Program-made: the position numbers and the translations under genes
Part shown: in pieces, positions 24,769-27,160 of the stretch
Position numbering within the stretch: position 1 is the first letter of the stretch
Layout: each line of letters opens with the position of its first letter
Source of the DNA: JBBIJR01 sp037445875
Lineage (GTDB): Bacteria; CLD3; SB21
Length of the DNA stretch: 27,160 nucleotides
Assembly: GCA_037445875.1 (NCBI GenBank)
Contig: JBBIJR010000050.1
Coordinates: 1-27,160 of the forward strand
Direction: 5' to 3'
The notes under the pieces: model-generated
What the model was told of the DNA's origin: nothing
Seen by the model: only the letters and a program-made list of their open reading frames with translations
Databases searched by the model: none

Positions 24769-26145
24769 TCAAGGCTGATGTTGGCTGAGAGGCTCAACAT
24801 CCAGCGACCGTTGATTTGGATTGAAGGTGTGGATGCCAACCTTGTTGACAATGAAAACAGAGAACATGGCGGAGAACATGAGCGGCAAGAGCAGTTCGTA
24901 GTTTCCGCTGATTTCAAACAAAACGAGAGCGCCCGTAAGCGGTGCATAGTAGGAGCCTGCGAGTACAGAAGCCGCGCACACGAGCGCGTAAAGGCCCGGT
25001 TGGCTTTCGGGAAGCGCGAGTCCTATGACCGTTCCAAAGCACAGACCCAACAGGGCACCGAATTTGACCGCCGGTGCAAACGTTCCGCCTTCTCCGCCGC
25101 TGCCAATCGTGATGGCTGCCGAAATGGGTTTTAGGAGGAGCGTAACCACAGCCATCCACCAGAGACCTTCGCCACGAATGGCACGGTTGACCGGTTCATA
25201 GGTGGTCTCGAGCAGATCCGGCGCAATAGCCACCAGAGCACCGGCCAGAAGGCCACCGAGAGCAGGCTTCATGATGGAACTCGATCCCAACAATACGCGC
25301 CGAACAAGAGCCTGCGAACGTCGGAACGCACGCAGGAAGTAGACCGTTCCGACACCGCTCAGCATGCCCACAATGGCCAACAATATGTAGTCAACCCACT
25401 CGACCGTTCCCGAGGCGGGCTTGACCAGGATCGGATTGGTTCCCCAAAAAAAGCGGGCCGTGGCCGTGGACATGACCGAGGACAGGACGACCGGAATGAT
25501 CGTCTGGAGGCTGACGCGGCCAAAAATCACTTCGACGGCGAAAACGATTCCTCCGAGTGGGGCATTGAAGATACCTGCAATGGCGGCCGCCGCGCCGGAT
25601 GCCGAAAGGAGGCGCAATTGGCGCGGACGCAGCGTCATCCACTGGCCGATGACAGAACCTAGAGACGATCCCAGCAAGATAGTGGGGGATTCTCGGCCGC
25701 CGCCTCCGCCCGAGCTGATCGATAAGGCCGCATTCAGGATGCTGCGAACCGCCAAACGACCGCTGAGCCGTCCCTGTCGATGGTGAACGGCTTCTACAAC
25801 GGTTCTCAAACCGTCGCCGTCCGTGTCGCGAAAGATGGAGGCGTTTAGAACTCCGACTGCAAGGCCGCCGAAACCGCCAATAAGCGGTAGCGCAAAGAAG
25901 CGTATCACCGGAAAAGCGGACGTTTCCTCGAACAGAAACCGGAAGAAAGCCTCAAACCAGAGCATAACGACGTGAAACACGACGATGGATAAACCAACGG
26001 CAATTCCAATCAGGATGCTGGAGACCACAAGTCCTGTGTCCGTGTGGCGAAGATCCAGCACCATGGAAAACAGCCTGTTCAGGGCCCATGATCCCGTCCT
26101 CATCCGCTCCCTAAGCTGGTTCCACGCGAGTTTGAAGGAATCCAT
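24769..26145 (-). CDS. CLC-family anion channel/transporter
   Basis: A 458-residue polytopic membrane protein of the CLC family. The gating glutamate is kept as GRESP (Glu152; canonical GREGP), and the GxFxP motif is present (GGTFAP, Phe356). The usual anion-selectivity motif GSGIP is replaced by GDGLR (about residues 110-114), and the internal proton glutamate of antiporters (E203 in E. coli ClcA) aligns with Val206 in FNAPLGGIVFAVEV. Ion selectivity and channel versus exchanger mode therefore cannot be assumed. No CBS domains are attached. An in-frame TTG at 26154 would add three residues; the ATG at 26145 is preferred, but neither has a Shine-Dalgarno. It is co-directional with the pst operon, 144 bases upstream of pstS, and divergent from the response regulator gene. 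Confidence 0.9.
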   Translation of the reverse strand: MDSFKLAWNQLRERMRTGSWALNRLFSMVLDLRHTDTGLVVSSILIGIAVGLSIVVFHVVMLWFEAFFRFLFEETSAFPVIRFFALPLIGGFGGLAVGVLNASIFRDTDGDGLRTVVEAVHHRQGRLSGRLAVRSILNAALSISSGGGGGRESPTILLGSSLGSVIGQWMTLRPRQLRLLSASGAAAAIAGIFNAPLGGIVFAVEVIFGRVSLQTIIPVVLSSVMSTATARFFWGTNPILVKPASGTVEWVDYILLAIVGMLSGVGTVYFLRAFRRSQALVRRVLLGSSSIMKPALGGLLAGALVAIAPDLLETTYEPVNRAIRGEGLWWMAVVTLLLKPISAAITIGSGGEGGTFAPAVKFGALLGLCFGTVIGLALPESQPGLYALVCAASVLAGSYYAPLTGALVLFEISGNYELLLPLMFSAMFSVFIVNKVGIHTFNPNQRSLDVEPLSQHQP

Positions 26146-26332
26146 GATTGTCAATGTAGGTTAACCAGCCGCCCGGCGCAAACAATTTGCGGCTCCGGCA
26201 TTTGACCCTCCAGACCGTCCGTCGGCTGCCTGCTTCCGCACCGCCGATGAAGCCGCGTTTTCGCTTGATTTTGCGTGCCCCGGCATTTACTTTGAGTCGC
26301 ACCTTTTCACAAGTAATCCGAATATTTTCGTT
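26146..26332. other. Divergent intergenic region between the CLC gene and the response regulator
   Basis: This 187-base region should hold promoters for both flanking genes. The best rightward candidate is TTGATT (26265-26270), a 17-base spacer, and TACTTT (26288-26293), which also resembles the TAnnTTTG box of Bacteroidota-type promoters with one base missing. It would leave a leader of about 30 bases. The 9-mer CCGGCATTT occurs at 26195-26203 and 26280-26288. No RNA gene was recognised. Confidence 0.3.
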
Positions 26333-27055
26333 ATGAAAACGCCCGTTATTCTCATCGCAGACGATAATCCGCACATCTCGAAACTACTCACGATGAATCT
26401 CGAAAAGGAGGGCTTCCAGGTCATTCATGCAGTGAATGGGGAGGAAGCGTTAAAGAAGGTCAACACGGAAAAGCCCGACCTTGTGATCTCCGATGTGATG
26501 ATGCCGGTCCTCGACGGCATCGCCTTGTGCCAGAAAATTCGGACCGAATCGGCCGTACCGATGGTGCCCTTCATGTTCCTGACATCCATCGATGCGGACG
26601 TGACCCAGAAACGAGGTTTTCGCGCGGGAGCGGACCAGTACCTGATCAAGTCCGAAATCAACCGGGATGTGCTGATGGCCAAAGTGAACGAGATGCTCAA
26701 GCACGTTAAGAAGATCAGAGAGATTGATGTCCCGTCCCGGGCAACGTTCACGGGCGACCTGAGCGAATTAAGCCTGATCGAGATTCTGCAGCTGCTGCAC
26801 ATCAACAAGAAGACAGGTATGCTGATGATCCGGCGGCAGTATTATCCCGAAGCGAAAATCTACGTCCTGAAGGGCGAGATCATTCATGCGGAGTTGGGAG
26901 ATGACCGGGACGAGAAAGCCATGTTCGTCATGTCGGTGTGGAAACGCGGGGAGTTCACATTCTCCGAAACGGATGTGCTGGGCATCGATCGCACGGTATC
27001 GTCCACCACGGAGAACATCATCCTCGAAAGCTGCAGAATGGCCGAGCAGGGTTGA
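26333..27055 (+). CDS. Response regulator with C-terminal DUF4388 (PATAN-like) domain
   Basis: A 240-residue signalling protein. The receiver domain (residues 1-120) has Asp10-Asp11, phosphoacceptor Asp54 in VISDVMMPVLDG, Thr84 and Lys106. The residue after the conserved Lys is Ser (IKSE), not the usual cis Pro. The C-terminal half (about 133-235) matches DUF4388: FTGDLSELSLIEILQLLHINK, KKTGMLMI, LKGEIIHAELGD and a final TENIILESCR. This domain occurs in regulators of FCB and Deltaproteobacteria and is a protein-interaction module, not a DNA-binding one, so output is probably through partners such as motility or polarity systems (inference). No histidine kinase is adjacent. A terminator follows 23 bases after the stop. 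Confidence 0.88.
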   Translation: MKTPVILIADDNPHISKLLTMNLEKEGFQVIHAVNGEEALKKVNTEKPDLVISDVMMPVLDGIALCQKIRTESAVPMVPFMFLTSIDADVTQKRGFRAGADQYLIKSEINRDVLMAKVNEMLKHVKKIREIDVPSRATFTGDLSELSLIEILQLLHINKKTGMLMIRRQYYPEAKIYVLKGEIIHAELGDDRDEKAMFVMSVWKRGEFTFSETDVLGIDRTVSSTTENIILESCRMAEQG

Positions 27056-27078
27056 GCCTGTGTAAAGGCCTCTCGAAG

Positions 27079-27112
27079 AAAAAAGCCGCTGTCGAACGAC
27101 AACGGCTTTTGT
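27079..27112 (+). terminator. Rho-independent terminator after the response regulator gene
   Basis: AAAAGCCG (27081-27088) pairs with CGGCTTTT (27103-27110), and the stem continues inward as TGTCG/CGACA with one C-A mismatch and an AA turn. A-rich bases precede it and a short T-rich tract follows. It also forms the 5' exon of the intron-like sequence that begins at 27116. Confidence 0.8.
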
Positions 27113-27115
27113 GTT

Positions 27116-27160
27116 GTGTGCCAAGCATGTTCGACCACTTGGAGGTGCAAGTCCTCTACT
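27116..27160 (+). mobile_element. 5' end of a group IIC intron, cut by the window edge
   Basis: The last 45 bases start GTGTGCC, followed by GCATG at intron positions 10-14 and AGGTGCAAGTCCT at positions 28-40. This matches in register, without gaps, the 5' end of the Oceanobacillus iheyensis group IIC intron as I recall it (GUGUGCC, GCAUG, GGGUGAGAGUCCC). The A28-T40 pair replaces a G28-C40 pair, a compensatory change. CCAAG/CTTGG and GAGG/CCTC can form stems. It begins 5 bases after the stem and T-tract of a Rho-independent terminator, the characteristic insertion site of class C introns. The reverse transcriptase/maturase would lie outside the window. Confidence 0.75.

Noticed and set aside
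26195..26288. Direct repeat of CCGGCATTT 85 bp apart in the divergent intergenic region
   Set aside because: A 9-base match in moderately GC-rich DNA with no shared flanks can easily be chance; noted only in the intergenic entry.
27140..27157. tRNA T-arm-like sequence GGTGCAAGTCC
   Set aside because: No acceptor, D or anticodon arms are positioned around it, and it fits better as the conserved early stem of a group IIC intron.

Overview
The window carries housekeeping and phosphate-homeostasis genes of a bacterium that most likely belongs to the FCB superphylum (a Calditrichota / KSB1 / Latescibacterota / Ignavibacteria-like lineage). Three things point there: a secreted protein ending in a PNPFNP-type FlgD-Ig / T9SS type A sorting domain, a bacterial plant-type LRR array, and a Gly-rich AgmX/PglI-type TonB-like C-terminus. 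Base composition is moderately GC-rich and even across the genes, with no obvious foreign island. The assignment below superphylum level is a guess.

Layout. Positions 1-15872 are read on the + strand: the 3' end of an AgmX/PglI-domain protein and its terminator; aspS; a 1,897-residue alpha-2-macroglobulin-like protein with a CLEQ thioester; moaD and moaE (the two molybdopterin synthase subunits); a 1,023-residue secreted LRR/Ig/FnIII protein with a C-terminal sorting domain; a TPR lipoprotein; moaA; and a GlpD-type glycerol-3-phosphate dehydrogenase. From 15841 to 26145 everything is on the - strand: a complete Pho regulon core in transcription order pstS-pstC-pstA-pstB-phoU-phoB-phoR, preceded by a CLC-family anion transporter. 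glpD and phoR converge and overlap by 32 bp. A divergent + strand gene at 26333-27055 encodes a response regulator fused to a DUF4388 (PATAN-like) domain and ends in a strong terminator.

How the genes fit together. PstS captures phosphate, PstC/PstA/PstB import it, PhoU links transporter state to the PhoR kinase, and PhoB should activate the operon through an array of 11-bp-spaced half-sites directly upstream of pstS. Both permeases carry very large extracytoplasmic inserts, and PhoR has an extracytoplasmic sensor but no cytoplasmic PAS domain. The pstS Shine-Dalgarno lies inside a perfect 9-bp hairpin, which suggests a post-transcriptional layer. MoaA makes the first Moco intermediate and MoaD/MoaE insert the dithiolene sulfurs; the secreted LRR protein and the TPR lipoprotein sit between these moa genes.

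The most notable edge signal is at 27116-27160. The last 45 bases match in register the conserved 5' end of a group IIC intron, placed immediately after a Rho-independent terminator, which is the known target preference of that intron class. The rest of the intron lies outside the window. No CRISPR array, rRNA, tRNA or complete insertion sequence was seen. No intergenic stretch exceeds 300 bases.
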